NCBI RefSeq assembly: GCF_000445445.1
Contig: NZ_ASXP01000007.1
Location: 1 to 64,000, forward strand
DNA length: 64,000 bases
Direction of reading: 5' to 3'
DNA from: Sporomusa ovata DSM 2662
Lineage (GTDB): Bacteria; Bacillota; Negativicutes; Sporomusales; Sporomusaceae
Each line of letters starts with the position of its first letter. Position 1 is the first letter of the stretch. The translations under genes were made by a program, and so were the position numbers. This document shows, in pieces, positions 62,758 through 64,000 of this stretch. The notes under the pieces were generated by a model. The model saw only the letters and a program-made list of their open reading frames with translations. It was not told the origin of the DNA and did no database searches.

Positions 62758-62798
62758 TGTAGTAGTGTGTAGCGTTGTACCCACTACACATTGCTACA
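62758..62798. promoter_or_regulatory. Upstream activator-site cluster D
   Basis: Contains TGTAGTAGTGTGTAGCG and CACTACACATTGCTACA, partly inverted to each other, 130-190 bp upstream of the acetoin promoter and just beyond the stop of the activator gene at 62813. It shares CACTACACA and GTGTA words with clusters A, B and C. Confidence 0.65.
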
Positions 62799-62812
62799 GT
62801 ACTTCAATTTGG

Positions 62813-64000
62813 TTATTCAATAGCATATTTCTTTAGTTTCCGATACAATGTACTGCGGGCAATACCCAGCGTAGCAGCTACTTTGCTGAGATTTCCCCGT
62901 TCCTTTGCCAATAACAGCTTAATTTCGTTACACTCTTTATTGGATATCTCACTCTTAATTTCCTGATAATGACATACTCCGGTATTTTCATGGTGTCTTG
63001 CTCTCATGGAAAATTCCCGCCCAGGTGAGCAACAAAGCTCAGGCGGTAAACAGGCTATGGAAATCCTCTGATTTTCAGTGAGATTACAAGCTCGTTCAAC
63101 AACATTATGAACCTGCCTGACATTACCCGGCCAGTCATACGAATTAATACAGTCTAAGACATCAGTCTCTATCGTATACTCACAGCCTTGCTCACTACCA
63201 ATCTGCTCGACAAAATAACGGAACAGCATCTCAATGTCATCGCGACGGTCGCGCAAGGGTGGTATCTCAATCGTAAACACATTTAATCGGTAATATAAAT
63301 CCTGACGAAAAGTCCCATTTGCCACCAACTGATTTAAGTCTTTATTAGTAGCACAGATGATACGTACGTCAATTGGAATGACTTTGTTCCCACCAAGACG
63401 GGCAACTTTCTTTTCTTGCAGTACTCTGAGTAAAGCCACCTGTTGCTCTAAAGGCATGTCCCCTATTTCATCAAGAAACAATGTCCCACCAGAAGCTAAT
63501 TCAAAATTGCCGGGTCTGCCACCGCGCTTGGCGCCGGTAAAGGCCCCCTCTTCATAGCCAAATAATTCGCTGCCGATAAGTTCACGTGGTATAGCCCCAC
63601 AGTTCACGGCAATAAAGGGGCCATTGCGCCGTGAACTCCGGCAGTGAATTGCCTGGGCAAACATCTCTTTACCTGTACCACTTTCACCCCGCAGAATAAC
63701 ATTGGAGGAAGTCGCTGCCGCTAAAGATGCCTGGCGGATTGCCTCTGTAATTTGCTGACTCTTGCCAATAATGTCACTAAATTTAAATGTCGTATAATGA
63801 CCGCTAAACCGATTAACCAGATTGTGGACTTTTTCCATTGGCCGCAAAATAATAACGCCACCATTTATACAACCCTGTTTATCGAATATAGTTTCACCTG
63901 ATATAACACAACGACTTGGCCCCATTTCTGTGTCGGTAAAAAACTCGACATCAGCATAAGCTGCTTTACCGTTCAATAATGTCTGAATTAACTGATTTTT
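62813..64000 (-). CDS. acoR: AcoR-like sigma-54-dependent activator, N-terminus cut by window
   Basis: The frame is open to the right edge, so the first part is missing; 395 codons are seen. A PAS-like tail (FFTDTEMGPSRCVISGETIF, INGGVIILRPMEKVHNLVNR) leads into the AAA+ domain with Walker A GESGTGKE, the GAFTGA loop and FLDEIGDMP. A Fis-type helix-turn-helix follows (LSKVAATLGIARSTLYRKL). It is closely related to the activator at 11503 and encoded directly upstream of the acetoin operon, so it is the natural candidate for its control. A PocR domain upstream is expected but not visible. Confidence 0.92.
   Translation of the reverse strand, partial: KNQLIQTLLNGKAAYADVEFFTDTEMGPSRCVISGETIFDKQGCINGGVIILRPMEKVHNLVNRFSGHYTTFKFSDIIGKSQQITEAIRQASLAAATSSNVILRGESGTGKEMFAQAIHCRSSRRNGPFIAVNCGAIPRELIGSELFGYEEGAFTGAKRGGRPGNFELASGGTLFLDEIGDMPLEQQVALLRVLQEKKVARLGGNKVIPIDVRIICATNKDLNQLVANGTFRQDLYYRLNVFTIEIPPLRDRRDDIEMLFRYFVEQIGSEQGCEYTIETDVLDCINSYDWPGNVRQVHNVVERACNLTENQRISIACLPPELCCSPGREFSMRARHHENTGVCHYQEIKSEISNKECNEIKLLLAKERGNLSKVAATLGIARSTLYRKLKKYAIE

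Overview
The window looks like the chromosome of an anaerobic, outer-membrane-bearing Firmicute of the Negativicutes (Sporomusa/Pelosinus-like). The evidence is a mix of Firmicute-style genes and strong Shine-Dalgarno sequences with outer-membrane functions: a two-partner secretion pair, an SLH-domain porin of the OmpM type and an RND efflux pump. Oxygen-sensitive enzyme families are also present (2-hydroxyacyl-CoA dehydratase type, radical SAM). The assignment is by inference only; no 16S rRNA lies in the window.

Layout. (1) 1-9.1 kb, visibly G+C-richer: a huge TpsA exoprotein running off the left edge, its TpsB transporter, and a divergent two-component system. An identical 30-bp element lies upstream of tpsB and between the kinase and regulator genes. 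(2) 9.1-11.4 kb: a scar made of an integrase C-terminal remnant, the 3' half of a tRNA-Arg and the 3' half of an RNase P RNA, followed by a histidine phosphatase gene and tRNAs for Trp, Gly and Asp. (3) 11.5-13.4 kb: a PocR-domain sigma-54 activator. (4) 13.8-38.2 kb, all on the minus strand: a compact trans-AT polyketide synthase locus. It has a 4237-residue three-module synthase without AT domains and with a terminal thioester reductase, two free-standing acyltransferases, an ATP-driven dehydratase/double-cubane-type reductase pair, a NudC-like Nudix enzyme and an RND pump. The synthase carries two 1.8-kb DH-KR segments that look identical at DNA level. (5) 38.5-46.1 kb: an orphan LytTR regulator, 2,3-butanediol dehydrogenase, an SLH porin, a divergent unknown membrane protein and a soluble PocR chemoreceptor. 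(6) 46.2-62.5 kb: one long minus-strand operon for acetoin cleavage (acoA, acoB, acoX, acoC), led by a Lin0512-family gene. It runs into an unusually complete lipoate section: lipA, lipB, two lplA-like ligases, two GcvH-like carriers, lipS1/lipS2/lipT and a GlcD/GlcF-like oxidoreductase. No dihydrolipoamide dehydrogenase (E3) is present. (7) 62.8 kb to the right edge: a second sigma-54 activator, cut by the window.

How it fits together. Five good -24/-12 promoters drive the acetoin operon, butanediol dehydrogenase, the porin, the unknown membrane protein and the first activator gene. Each has a related upstream motif set (AAGTGTA / CACTACACA) nearby. This suggests one PocR/AcoR-controlled regulon for uptake, sensing and oxidation of acetoin, 2,3-butanediol or a related small diol. 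The most interesting proposals are (a) that electrons from acetoin cleavage leave the lipoyl groups through GcvH-like carriers and a GlcDF/Hdr-like flavo-iron-sulfur pair instead of E3, and (b) that the polyketide locus uses an ATP-dependent low-potential iron-sulfur enzyme in tailoring.
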